A stretch of 64,000 bases of DNA. Source: Massilia sp. H-1. Its GTDB lineage: Bacteria > Pseudomonadota > Gammaproteobacteria > Burkholderiales > Burkholderiaceae_D. This document shows, one piece after another, positions 49,857 to 60,076 of the stretch. Under the pieces are notes generated by a model. It ran no database searches. It worked only from the letters and a program-made list of their open reading frames with translations, and was not told where the DNA came from. A program made the translations under genes and the position numbers. Location: assembly GCA_024703915.1 (NCBI GenBank), contig CP087969.1, forward strand, positions 4,464,001 to 4,528,000, read 5' to 3'. Each line of letters starts with the position of its first letter. The first letter of the stretch is position 1.

Positions 49857-51273
49857 TCCGCCACCAGCAAACGACCAAAATGCGTACCCTTGCCGCTGCG
49901 CTGTGCGCTGGCCTGGCATGTGCGTGCGCTGGCGCACAAGCCGTGCAAAACACCACGGTAACGTTCGAATACGATGCCAATGGCAATCTGACCAAGATGA
50001 CCGACGCCGTGAACCCGGCCACCCGTTTCGGCTACGATGCGCTGTCGCGCCGGACGACGACAACCGATGCGGACAATGGCATCACGCGCGCCGCGTACGA
50101 CGCGGCCGACCACCTGGTCAAAGTGACCGACGGTCGTAACGTGGTGACCGATTACACCGTCGACGGCCTCGGCACACTGACCCAGACCACCAGTGCTGAC
50201 ACCGGCATTACCAGCAATCTCTACGACGAAGCAGGCAATCTGCTGCAGCGCACCGACGCCAAACAGCAGACCACGACCTATCGATACGATGTATTGAACC
50301 GGGTAACGCTGATCACCTATCACGATGGCAGTAAGGTCACCTACTTGTACGATCAGGGCGAAAGTGCCACTGGGCGTCTCAGCAAGATCATCGATGTGAG
50401 CGGCACGACGCAGTATAACTACGATGGTTTCGGACGCCTGGCCACCGAAGTCAGAACGATCGGCGGCGAGGCCTATACCACCGGCTATCGTTACGACAGC
50501 AAAGGCCGCCTTGCAGGCATGACCTACCCAAGCGGTCGCCAGATCGACTATGGGTTTGACCCGCTCGGTCGGATTACCTCGATTTCCTCCGTTGTGGCTT
50601 AAGCACGCCGGTCGCGCTGGTGAAATTGGTCGCTTATGAACCGTTTGGCGCACCAAAGTCTACGACCTTCGGCAATAACCTGTCGCAGACGCGCACCTAT
50701 GATCTGGACGGTCGTCTGGCGCGCTTTTCTCTGGCGGCGCAGACGATGGCGATCAGCTACGACGCGGCCAGCCGCATCACCGGCATTGCCGATGTACAGA
50801 ACTCGGCAAGTGGAAGCACCTATGGTTACGACGTGCTCGACCGTCTGAACAGTGTGATCACGCCGTCCGGCGCGCAAAAATACTATTACGACAAGGTCGG
50901 CAACCGTACCCAGAAAGTCAACAACGGCAGCGCGACCGACTACACCTACAGCCCAACGAGCAACCGCTTGACGCAAGTGGCTGGCCAGGCCATTGCCATG
51001 GATGCCAACGGCAGCACCACTGCCAAGCCGGGGGCGACCTTCAGCTATGACGTGCGCGGGCGCATGGTATCGGCCACCACCAATATCGGTCTGGTGACTT
51101 ACACCATCAACAGTATGGGGCAGCGCGTGCGCAAGGTCACGCCGACCGAAACTGTGGTCTTCCATTACGACCAGGGAGGCAAGCTGATTGCGGAATCGAC
51201 GACGGCAGCGGGTGTGACCAAGGTCCAGGAATATGTCTATCTGGGCGACCTGCCGGTGGCGGTACTGAAATGA
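49853..51273 (+). CDS. Secreted Rhs/YD-repeat protein, middle piece of locus 2
   Basis: About 473 residues. The ATG at 49853 follows GGGAGCAGCGCA and overlaps the previous stop. Second signal peptide: MRTLAAALCAGLACACAGAQ, then AVQNTTVTFEYDANGNLTKM. YD repeats continue (YRYDVLNRVTLITYHDGSKV, YNYDGFGRLATEVRT) to FHYDQGGKLIAESTTAAG and VQEYVYLGDLPVAVLK, where canonical Rhs cores would go straight on to the HTDxLxTPR segment. Here TGA intervenes, overlapping the start of the third gene (ATGA). One break at 50598 (GCTTAAGC). Confidence 0.8.
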
Positions 51274-53715
51274 ATCCAATGAATACGAACAAGCGCGGCA
51301 TTGCAGCCGCGGCAGGGGAGTCGCGCGTGGTGAAACAAGTTCTGGCAGGCCTGCTGGCCGCCATCTGGATGGCAGGCGCAAGCGCGGCCAATGTGGCGCC
51401 GACGGTGTCGATCACGGCGCCGAGCAGTCAATGCCAATTTTGTGGCGCTTAGCCATGATGACCGTATCGGCCACGGCAACCGATGCCGATGGCAGCATCG
51501 CCAGTGTCGCTTTCTATCAGGGGGCAACCTTGCTGGGCATCGCCACGGCGGCGCCGTACAACTATAGCTGGACCAATGTGGCGGCTTAAGCACGTACAGC
51601 ATCACCACCAAGGCGACCGACAACCTGGGGGCGGTGACGGTATCGGCGCCGCTGACGGTGACGGTCAAGGCCAATGTGCCGCCTTCGGTCGCCTTGACCA
51701 AGCCGCTCGGCAATGTGAGCTACGCCGCGCCGGGCATGGTGGCGTTGGCGGTGAATGCTGCCGACAGCGACGGCACGCTGACCAAGGTCGCCTACTTCCA
51801 GGGTGGAACGCAAATTGCCATGTCCACCGTGGCGCCGTTTGCGGCCAGCTGGAGCAATGTCGCCATCGGCGATTACAGCATCACAGCCAAGGCGTATGAC
51901 GACAAGGGCGGGATCACGACATCGGCTGCCGTTCCCATCTCGGTGAAAGCCAACGTTTTGCTTAAGCTGTATCGGTCAGCACGTCGGCCACCAGTGCCAA
52001 TTTGGTTGCGCCGGGCGCAGTGGTGCCGCTGGCGGCGGCGGCATCGGACAGTGACGGCACGATTGCCAAGGTCGGTTTCTATAGCGGCACGACCTGGCTG
52101 GCCACGATCACGGCTGCGCCATTCAACTACACCTGGAACAACGCTGCCATCGCACCTACAGCATCACCGTCGTGGCGATCGATGACAAAGGCGGGACCAC
52201 CACGTCGGCACCCCTGTCGGTGACGGTCAAACCAGAACGTGGCGCCGACGATCAGCATCGCGACGCCGGTGTCGCCTGCGACTTTTTACGTGCCAGGCAC
52301 GCTGTCGCTCAAGGTGAACGCGGCCGACAGTGACGGCACCGTCGCCAAAGTCGATTTCTACAATGGCGCCGCTTTGCTGGGCACGGTGACCCAAGCGCCG
52401 TTCACCTATGCTTGGAGCAATCCTGGCGTGGGTGCTTACACTATCAAAGCGAAGGCGACGGATAACAAGGGCGCAACGACCACGTCGGCCGCCTTGGCGC
52501 TGACGGTGAAGGCGGCACCGGTGCCAACCGTGAGCGTGACCGCGCCCGTGCAAAATGCCCGATTTGTGGCACCGGCAGCGATTACCTTGACGGCGGCCGC
52601 TGCCGTGACCGGCGACACGATCAGCAAGGTCGAGTACATCAGCAGTGGCAGTGTGATCGGCACGGCCAGCGCGGCGCCATACACGGTCAATCTGACGAAC
52701 GTTGCAGCTGGCAATTACAACGTGAGCGCGAAGGCAACGGGCGCGCTGGGCGGCACTGCCACTTCGGCATTGATCAATCTGGTAGTCGCCAACAACGTGG
52801 CGCCGACGGTCACGCTGAGCACGAGCCAATCCGGCGCGACGGCACCTGCCGTGGTGATCCTGAATGCGGTGGCTGCCGATAGCGATGGCACGGTGGCAAA
52901 GGTTGAGTTCTTCAATGGTGCGACGCTGTTGGGAGCCGACACGCAGGCCCCGTATTCGTTCGTTTGGAATAATGTTGCGGCCGGTACTTATGCGATTACG
53001 GCACGTGCGACGGATAATCTGGGATTGGCGACGACGACGGCAGTTGGCAGCGTGACCGTTGGCGTTGCGGCAGTTCCAGATACGACGCAGGTGTTCTACA
53101 TTCACAGCGATCAAATCAACACGGCGCGTGAGATCACCAATGCGGCTGGTGCGAAGGTATGGGAGGCAGATCCGGAACCGTTCGGTGCAAATTTGCCCAA
53201 TGAGAACCCGGTGGGGCAGGGCAAGTTCACGTATAACGTGCGTTTCCCAGGGCAGTATTATGACAAGGAGACGGGGTTACATTACAACTACAATCGGGAT
53301 TACGATCCGCAGACCGGGCGGTATCTGCAATCCGACCCGATAGGATTGAAGGGCGGGCTGAATACATTTGCGTATGTTGAAAATGGTCCAATTTCGAATA
53401 CTGATCCCTTTGGCCTTCAAATAGTGCCGACGCCGTTGGGGCCGCTGCCATTGCCACCTCCGGTTTTAATTCCGCCTGGTAGGCCTCCTATTGATCCTTG
53501 GGATGATACGTATACCGAAACGCGTTCCAGGACTCGACCCGAAGGTGCCAAAAGGTCCAGGTACACCGAAAGATCCTGATGGCGACGGAGCGTGTAGAAA
53601 GATGTTTGCCGCTTGCATGCAAGCGGCAGATAAATGTGGATTTTTTAAGAGACCGGTTCAGGCTGTGTGTCTCGCAACTTACTTGACGTGTATGGCGGGC
53701 GTAGGAGATAAATAA
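51270..53715 (+). CDS. Secreted Ig-like repeat protein ending in Rhs core and short Cys-rich tail
   Basis: About 812 residues. The third signal peptide (VVKQVLAGLLAAIWMAGASA) is followed by six Ig-like repeats of 90-95 residues, each of the form NVAPTVSITAP...DSDGTVAKVEFYNG...APYSYTWTNV..GTYSITAKATDN. Then the rest of an Rhs core: VFYIHSDQINTAREITNAAG, FPGQYYDKETGLHYNYNRDY and DPQTGRYLQSDPIGLKGGLN. The tail is DPDGDGACRKMFAACMQAAD, CGFFKRPVQAVC and LTCMAGVGDK. Breaks: 51430, 51450, 51586, 51960, 52155, 52231 and about 53505. The stop overlaps the immunity candidate (TAATG). Confidence 0.78.
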
Positions 53716-54035
53716 TGAAAACAATCCCGTATCCCATCCTTGACTCGTTACGTCACGAGGAAATTGAGGAATTGACACGATCGCCCGATGGGTTCGTAGT
53801 AGCTGCGGAGGGTAAAGCTAAGGACGCCATCATTGCTTTTCTTCAGAATGAAAAGCGATATAGGGATGGGAAGAAAAGTGTGAGGAATCGGATTGCCTAT
53901 CTCTGGGGCGGACGCGGTGGTTTCGGCATAATCCCATTTGTTACGGTTTGGAATAGGGCGCTTATAAGCGGTCTAAAAGTGACATTAGTGGACGAGGTAG
54001 ATTCGATATCCTATTTCAAGTTTGAAAGGGGCTGA
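53715..54035 (+). CDS. Small protein, candidate immunity protein of Rhs locus 2
   Basis: 106 residues, intact, ATG at 53715 overlapping the Rhs stop. MKTIPYPILDSLRHEEIEEL starts it. The middle is basic (NEKRYRDGKKSVRNRIAYLW), then GGRGGFGIIPFVTVWNRALI and VTLVDEVDSISYFKFERG. Low GC like the SUFU gene. No family recognised. The overlap and position are those of a cognate immunity gene, although the preceding tail is short and may not be a toxin. Confidence 0.6.
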   Translation: MKTIPYPILDSLRHEEIEELTRSPDGFVVAAEGKAKDAIIAFLQNEKRYRDGKKSVRNRIAYLWGGRGGFGIIPFVTVWNRALISGLKVTLVDEVDSISYFKFERG

Positions 54036-54128
54036 GTTCAGATCCGACTGAGGAGGGGCTCATTTCTGTTCATCGGCCAGCACGGCAAACGGCACGGTGT
54101 CAGGTAGACCGTCGGCACCAGGTAGCAG

Positions 54129-54336
54129 GGTCAGGCCCGGCGATCGGGCCCGGCGATCGTACACAAACTGATCTGTAGCCAGCCCGGCGGCTCGTTCACG
54201 CTTCCTTTGTTAAGCAAGAACCAGATGCAGGGACAGTCGTTACCCTGGCAACGGAGCGGGGTCAGGTCCGGCGATCGTACACAGGCTGATCTGTAGCCAT
54301 CCTCGCCGCTTGTTCACTCTTCTTTATTAAGCAAAA
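54129..54336. repeat. Two direct repeats of about 78-92 bases
   Basis: Copy 1 (54129-54220) and copy 2 (54259-54336) share GGGTCAGG-CCGGCGATCG, TACACA, CTGATCTGTAGCCA and GTTCAC-CTTC-TT-TTAAGCAA. Copy 1 has an internal 13-base duplication (GGCCCGGCGATCG). No gene is visible between 54036 and 54422. Confidence 0.7.
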
Positions 54337-54344
54337 AAGAGGGG

Positions 54345-54397
54345 CCGTCCCCAGCCCGCTGCTTCATGCGCGGGTTCCGGGACGGCTTCATTTTTTA
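54345..54397 (+). terminator. Strong rho-independent terminator
   Basis: GCCGTCCC (54345-54352) pairs with GGGACGGC (54380-54387). An inner stem of AGCCCGC with GCGGGTT extends it. ATTTTTT follows. It would end the Rhs locus 2 transcript; A-rich sequence before it makes it usable from the other side too. Confidence 0.85.
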
Positions 54398-54422
54398 CGA
54401 CTAAGGAAAACCCAGCCAGTCG

Positions 54423-54650
54423 CTAGCTGCTCAAGTTCCCCATCATCTGCTTGGTCTGGTACTTGATGATCATCCCGATCTGCTTGGTCTGGTACGAGCT
54501 GATCATCCCGTCGAGCAGTACCTTGACGATCCGGCGCTCCTCGTCGGGCATGTTGCTGACCGCCTCGAACTGCAGCGCCAGGTTGGCCCTGCTGAGCACA
54601 GGCCTAAGCACCCACAGTCCGCCGATTGACATAGTTGGTGCCGTTCCTGC
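54423..54650 (-). pseudogene. C-terminal remnant of an XRE-type transcription regulator
   Basis: The minus strand encodes LALQFEAVSNMPDEERRIVK, VLLDGMISSYQTKQIGMIIK and YQTKQMMGNLSS. This resembles the C-terminal tail that follows the helix-turn-helix in XRE regulators (ending LIDGMIIKHQTKQMMG). The DNA-binding part is absent. A 33-base in-frame tandem duplication (54445-54477, 54478-54510) repeats the YQTKQ-IGMI segment. The left part is confused by GCCTAAGC at 54602. Confidence 0.5.
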
Positions 54651-54747
54651 CACCCTCGGGAATGTGAAAAAAATAATGTTTGTCAATTTTGTTCGTGGGT
54701 GTAATATTCGCTTACCTTTTAGCCAGTGTTCGCCTTTTGGAGGATGC

Positions 54748-56252
54748 ATGCGCAATAACGTCGAGTCGGTCAATAGCCCTACTGTTTCGCTGCGCTGGTT
54801 TCAATGCGCACTCGTTTCCACGGCTTTGTTGCTGGCAGCCTGCCAGCGCAGACAAGCCCCGCCCGCTGCGGCAAGCACGCCTAAGCAGCAGCCCCAACGA
54901 TCGAACTGAAGTCTCCCCCTGCAAAACTATCCAGTGAACGCCACACCGGGGCATTTGCCGATGGCGCATCGCTGAACAATGCGGCACTGCTCAAGCCGCT
55001 CGATCCTGCTCCCGTGAAGACGGTCAGGCTCGACACGACCCACAAGATCATTGAAATTGCACCCGGCGTGAAATTTGGCGCCTGGACCTTCGGTGACCAG
55101 GTGCCGGGGCCTACCGTGCGGGCGCGCGTGGGCGACACGATCAAGTTCAGCATGACCAACCGCAGCGACGAAGTCATGCCGGGCGTACAGATGACGGCTG
55201 CGCCGATGATGCACTCGATGGACTTTCACGCCGCTATGGTGTCGCCGCAGGACAAATACCGTTCCATCGCACCCGGCCAGACACTCGAGTTCGAATTCAA
55301 GCTGAACTATCCGGGCGTGTTCATGTTCCACTGCGGTACGCCGATGATCCTGGAGCACATCGCGTCCGGCATGTATGGCGCGGTGATCGTTGAACCGCGC
55401 GACGGCTACCCGACCAAAGCGGACCGCGAGTATATGGTGATCCAGAGCGAGTTCTACGTGAAGCCGGATCCGCAGAAGCGCCAGATCGACGGTCAGCCGC
55501 TGTACGTGCTTGACGGCGACAATCTCAAGAAGGCGGCGCCGACCTACACCGTGTTCAACGGCCAGCACAACGGCATGGTCAAGAAGCCCTTGCCAGCCAA
55601 ACCAGGCGAGCGCGTGCGCCTGTTCGTGCTCAACGTCGGACCCAGCAAGACGTCCAGCTTCCACGTGGTCGGTTCCATCTTCGACCGCGTCTGGCTGGAA
55701 GGAAATCCACGCAATGAACTGGTTGGCATGCAAACCGTCTTGCTTGGCTCGTCCAACAGCGCGATCGTGGAACTGATCATTCCCGAAGCCGGTCAATACA
55801 TCATGGTCGACCACCACTTCGCCAATGCATCGCAAGGTGCCATCGGTCTGATCGACGCCAGTCCCGCCAAGGCGGTCGCCTCAACCGAGCTTGAGCATCA
55901 CAACATGCCCGCCACGACCACGCCAAGCGACCCGGCCGCCGTCCGCGGCAAGCTCAATTTCGAAAGCAAATGCCTGGCCTGCCATTCGATCGGGCGCGGC
56001 GACAAACTGGGCCCCGATCTGCTTGGCGTGACCAGGCGGCGCAACGACACCTGGCTGGCACAATGGCTCAAGTCGCCCGAGAAAATGCTCGAGTCCGATC
56101 CCGAAGCCAAGGCGATGTTGAAGAAATACAACTCAATCCCCATGCCTAACCAGAACCTCGATGCGCCCGAAATCGATGAGTACCTCAAGTACTTCCATTG
56201 GGTTGACGCGCAGCCTACCGGGGCGCTCCACGGTGGCGATGCGAGCCACTGA
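54748..56252 (+). CDS. nirK: Copper nitrite reductase with C-terminal cytochrome c domain
   Basis: About 500 residues. Signal/lipoprotein-like N-terminus (LVSTALLLAACQ). It reduces nitrite to NO in the periplasm. Cupredoxin 1: GAWTFGDQVPGPTVRARVGD; copper ligands in MMHSMDFHAAMVS and FMFHCGTPMILEHIASGMYG. Cupredoxin 2 has HVVGSIFDRVWLEGNPRN and QYIMVDHHFANASQGAIGLI with the last type-2 His. A fused class I cytochrome c follows: FESKCLACHSIGRGDKLGPD, with Met in NSIPMPNQNLDAPEIDEYLK. One break at about 54881 (GCCTAAGC). Ribosome site GGAGG. The fused form is known from some betaproteobacteria. Confidence 0.93.
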
Positions 56253-56674
56253 TGATGCGGACCATCTTGTGCGCGCTGGGCTTGCTGGGCGCCGTGCTGG
56301 CCCAGCCAGCTAGCGCCTGCGGCCATTGTGTCGAAGATAAAATTGCCGCCGTCTATGACTTCGCCGTGGTCAGCGGCGCGCAGACGGCGCATCGGCATGT
56401 GGCATTCGTCGCCATCGATGGCAGCTTCGTCAACGATGCCGCGACGCAGCGCAAGATCACGGACATGGTTCGCGCCACCAAAGGGGTCGACGGTGCCAGC
56501 GTGCGCATCTCGCTTGACCTGGCGGCGATCTCGTTCGCCTACGATCCCAAACGCGCCTCATTTGCAGCGATCCATCGTGCGGTCGAAAAGCAGATGGCGC
56601 CGCACGGTCTGCGCCTGACGGAAATGAAGATACTCGATGAAAGCGCGCCGTGGCCTGCGATGGTCAAGCGCTAG
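56252..56674 (+). CDS. Secreted protein with CxxC motif, nir-cluster associated
   Basis: 140 residues, intact, ATG at 56252 overlapping the nirK stop (TGATG), so co-translated with it. Signal peptide MMRTILCALGLLGAVLAQPA, then CGHCVEDKIAAVYDFAVVSG. Later VAFVAIDGSFVNDAATQRKI, GVDGASVRISLDLAAISFAY and AIHRAVEKQMAPHGLRLTEM recall the beta-alpha-beta of heavy-metal-associated domains. A copper-handling role in NirK maturation is plausible, not shown. Confidence 0.7.
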   Translation: MMRTILCALGLLGAVLAQPASACGHCVEDKIAAVYDFAVVSGAQTAHRHVAFVAIDGSFVNDAATQRKITDMVRATKGVDGASVRISLDLAAISFAYDPKRASFAAIHRAVEKQMAPHGLRLTEMKILDESAPWPAMVKR

Positions 56675-56819
56675 TCGGTGTCAGCCGGGCGCGCCTCGCG
56701 TAGCGCGCCGCCGTCGCTTCAATACATCAGTGCTCGCGGCACTTGGCCGCACGATTGAAAATCAGTCGGAAGTGGCTGAGCAATGTGCTAACGTTTTCGT
56801 ACATTCACCGGGAGGTCGC

Positions 56820-56939
56820 ATGCAACGATGGGCGGTTCCACTAAAACTGTTCGGCTACCTGATGGTGCTGCTGATGCTTGCAGCCATGGGTTATGCCGGG
56901 TTTATGGCCATCCAGTATTGGCCCGTGATTAGCGTGTAA
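56820..56939 (+). CDS. 39-residue membrane protein before norC
   Basis: It starts at ATG 56820 after GGGAGG and ends 9 bases before norC. One transmembrane helix (LKLFGYLMVLLMLAAMGYAG) with a short basic N-terminus MQRWAVP and the end YWPVISV. Its ribosome site and its position as first gene of the nor operon support translation. I know no name; a role in assembly or stability of the Nor complex is a guess. Confidence 0.65.
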   Translation: MQRWAVPLKLFGYLMVLLMLAAMGYAGFMAIQYWPVISV

Positions 56940-56948
56940 GGAGGCAGC

Positions 56949-57814
56949 GTGAACAAGCGTCAAGCACGTCTATTTGCCATCGGATCGTCGCTGCTGGCCG
57001 CGGTCGCCCTCGTCGGGCTGACCTTCGACAGCCACCGCCAGTTCGACAAGCTCACCAATGCAGACAAGATCAGTGCCGAAGTCAGCCGCGGCAAGGATGT
57101 CTGGCACAACAATAACTGCATCAATTGCCACACTGTGTTTGGCGAGGGCGCTTACTACGCACCCGACCTGACCAAGATCACCAAGCTGCGCGGCAATGCC
57201 TACCTCACCGCCTACATGCGCGACCCGTCCAAGTTCTACGACGAAACGCGGCACCGCCGGTTGATGCCGAAGCAAAACTTGAGCGAGCGCGACATTTCCG
57301 ACCTGATCGCCTTCCTCGACTGGGTCAGCAATGTCGACAACCAGGGTTGGCCGCCGCGCCTGCTGCTGGTGACCGGTTCCACCTTCCCCGGCACCGATCA
57401 GGGCGCAGCCCAGCTTGCGCAAGGTGCGCAGGCCGGCTGCACCGCCGGGCGCGCGCCCGGTGGCCGGCATGGCGAAGATCCGATCGCGCTGGGCGAACGC
57501 GTGTTCCGCAGCGCGACCCCGGCCTGCACGGCCTGTCATTCGATTGCGCCTGGTGTCAACATGGCCGGGCCTTCGCTGGCTTAGGCCTGGTGCAGCGTAC
57601 CGGGACCATGCTGGCCGATCCTGGCTACAAGGGCAAGGCGACCGATGCTGCTTAAGCTATATCCGCGAATCGGTGCAGAACCCCAGTGCCCACCTGGTTC
57701 CCGGCGCCATGTATTCCACGCAACGGCGTCTCGTTCATGCCGGACAACTACGCCAAGTCGCTCACGCCGCAGCAAATCGACCAGCTTGCCGCTTACCTGA
57801 CGTCGCTGAAATAG
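56949..57814 (+). CDS. norC: Nitric oxide reductase cytochrome c subunit with an extra heme domain
   Basis: About 287 residues, about twice the classical NorC. The first 150 residues are NorC: N-terminal helix RQARLFAIGSSLLAAVALVG, heme site CINCHTVFGEGAYYAPDL and Met in RHRRLMPKQNLSERD. A linker (WPPRLLLVTGSTFPGTDQGA) leads to a second cytochrome c: ACTACHSIAPGVNMAGPSLA, GYKGKATDAA, then NGVSFMPDNYAKSLTPQQID and AAYLTSLK. Breaks at about 57425, 57580 (GCTTAGGCC), 57650 (GCTTAAGC) and 57718. It passes electrons to NorB. Confidence 0.88.
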
Positions 57815-57880
57815 CTGCACTGCTGATGCCATGGCTGCCACCGTGCCCGCCGTGACCAATTTCCTTGCCGGAGTTTTGTC

Positions 57881-59256
57881 ATGAGATACAAATCACAATC
57901 TGTCGCTTACTGGTACTTTGCGGTCGCCCTCGCGCTGTTTGGACTGCAACTGGTGTTCGGGCTGCTGTCGGCCACCAAGTACCTGGGGCCGGATCCGCTG
58001 CTGTACATCCTGCCTTTCGACGTCACCAAGGTGATTCACACCAACCTGCTGATCGTCTGGGTGCTGTGCGGCTTCATGGGCGCCACCTACTGGATGGTGC
58101 CGGACGAGTCGCGAACCGAACTGCACAGCACCAAGCTGGCCCTGATCCAGCTGGTTCTGTGGGTGCTGATGGGCGTGACCGCCATCATCGGCTACCTGTT
58201 CCGCTTCGGCACCGGCAACAAGCTGCTGGAGCAGCCTTTGCCGCACAAGATCGTCATCGTGATCGTCATGCTGATGTTCTTGTATAACATCGGCATGACC
58301 ATCCGCAAGGCAGGGCGCCTGACCACCACCGAAGGCGTGCTGATCGGCGGCCTGGGCCTGGCCGCCTTGCTCTATCTGCTTAAGCACTGCTGCACTACCA
58401 TAACTACACGGTCTCCATCTATTACCGCTGGTGGACGATTCACCTGTGGGTGGAAGGGGTCTGGGAAATGATTCAGGGCGGCTTCCTGGCTTACCTGCTG
58501 ATTCGCCTGTCCGGCGCCGACCGCGAAGTCATGGAGAAATGGCTGTACGTGATCGTTGGCCTGGTCTTCATCAGCTTAAGCATCCTCGGCACGGCCCACC
58601 ATTATTACTGGGTCGGCGTGCCAAGCTACTGGCTGCCGATCGGCGGCATCTTCAGCGCACTCGAACCGGTGGCGCTGATCGGCATGGCAATCTATGCCTA
58701 CTCGACCATCCGCCGTACCGGCATGGCCCATCCGAACAAGCTGGCCTTGCACTGGACCGTGGGCAGTGCCGTGTTCACGCTGTTCGGTGCCGGTCTGCTG
58801 GGCCTGGCGCATACCTTCCCCGCAGTGAATAAATGGACGCACGGCACGCTGATCACCGCCATGCACGGGCATGCCGCCTTCTACGGCGCCTACGCCATGA
58901 TCGTGCTGGCCATGATCAGCTATGCAGCCCCTTCACTGACGCGGCGCCCCGACGAGGGCACGGCCATGGGTTACTGGTCGTTCTGGCTGCAGCTGGGCGG
59001 GATGTTCGGCATGACGCTCTCGTTTGCCACGGCGGGTATCGGCCAAGTCTACCTTGAGCGCATCATGGGCCTCGGCTTCCTCGATACCCAGCTCAAGATC
59101 CAGATCCATTTCGTGATGTTGATCATTACCGCCTCGATCTTCGCCATCGGCGTGGCCTTGTTCATCATCGACTTCTTCCGTTACGCGCCGCGCTTCGAGG
59201 TGTCGTCCGAGCCGGAACCGGCCGCGCGCCCGCTGCTTAGGCAGGGAGGCACCTGA
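57881..59256 (+). CDS. norB: Nitric oxide reductase subunit B
   Basis: About 457 residues, 12 membrane helices. It reduces NO to N2O. Heme-copper-oxidase fold with VTKVIHTNLLIVWVLCGFMG (low-spin heme His), YYRWWTIHLWVEGVWEMIQG (Fe-B His/Glu), LGTAHHYYWVGVPSYW (Fe-B His pair) and THGTLITAMHGHAAFYGAYA (heme ligands). Break at 58378-58385 (GCTTAAGC). At 58573 AGCTTAAGCATC keeps the frame as ISLSIL where NorB has ISAGIL, the length-neutral form of the same error. It follows norC by 66 bases. Confidence 0.94.
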
Positions 59257-59257
59257 T

Positions 59258-60065
59258 TTGAACGCCCGGGCCGAAGTCGCCACCGCCGACGCGCCGTTCT
59301 ATCTGGCTAGACGGCAATGAAGTCGCCTTGTTCGAGCAGTGTCACGCACGCCAGCTGGCGGTCATGCTGAAAGGACCGACCGGCTGCGGCAAGACCCGCT
59401 TTGTCGAATACATGGCGTGGCGCCTGGGCCGCCCCTTGATCACCATTTCCTGCCACGACGACCTGAGCGCGAGCGACCTGGTCGGGCGCTTCCTGATCGG
59501 CAGCGACGGTACCGAGTGGCATGACGGCCCCGCTCACGCGCGCCGTGCGCGAAGGCGCCATCTGCTACCTCGATGAAGTGGTCGAAGCGCGCCAGGATAC
59601 GGTGGTGGTGCTGCATCCGCTCAGCGATCACAGGCGCATGCTGCCAATTGACAAGACCGGCGAGACCTTGCTGGCGGCGCCCGGCTTTCAGCTGGTTGTT
59701 TCATATAATCCCGGTTACCAGCGCATGCTCAAGGACATGAAGCCGAGCACCCGGCAGCGCTTCGTCGCGCTCGATTTCGCGTTTCCATCCCACGAACAGG
59801 AAACCGCGATCGTCGAACGGGAGGGCGGGGCCGCGCACGATCTTGCCCATGCGCTCGTGACGCTGGGCCATCGCCTGCGCGCGCTGCACGACCGCGGCCT
59901 GGCGGAAGTGCCGAGTACCCGCCTCCTGATTGCCGCGGCCCGCCTGGTTGCTTAAGCGGGATCGAGGTGCGTCAGGCGTGCTACGCCGCGATCGTCGCGC
60001 CGCTGTCGGACGAGCCTTCCCTGGTTGCCGCCATGCGCGACCTGGTCGACCTCAGCTTCGTCTAG
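59258..60065 (+). CDS. norQ: MoxR-type AAA+ ATPase NorQ
   Basis: About 269 residues. The start is taken as TTG at 59258 after GGGAGG, one base past the norB stop. Walker A: MLKGPTGCGKTRFVEYMAWR. Then ISCHDDLSASDLVGRFLIGS, Walker B and sensor region GAICYLDEVVEARQDTVVVL, and FQLVVSYNPGYQRMLKDMKP with STRQRFVALDF (arginine finger). NorQ and NorD insert the non-heme iron of NorB. Breaks: about 59309 (GCTAGACGG), 59530 and 59952 (GCTTAAGC). The final TAG at 60063 may lie slightly elsewhere. Confidence 0.88.
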
Positions 60066-60076
60066 GCGGCCCGGCC

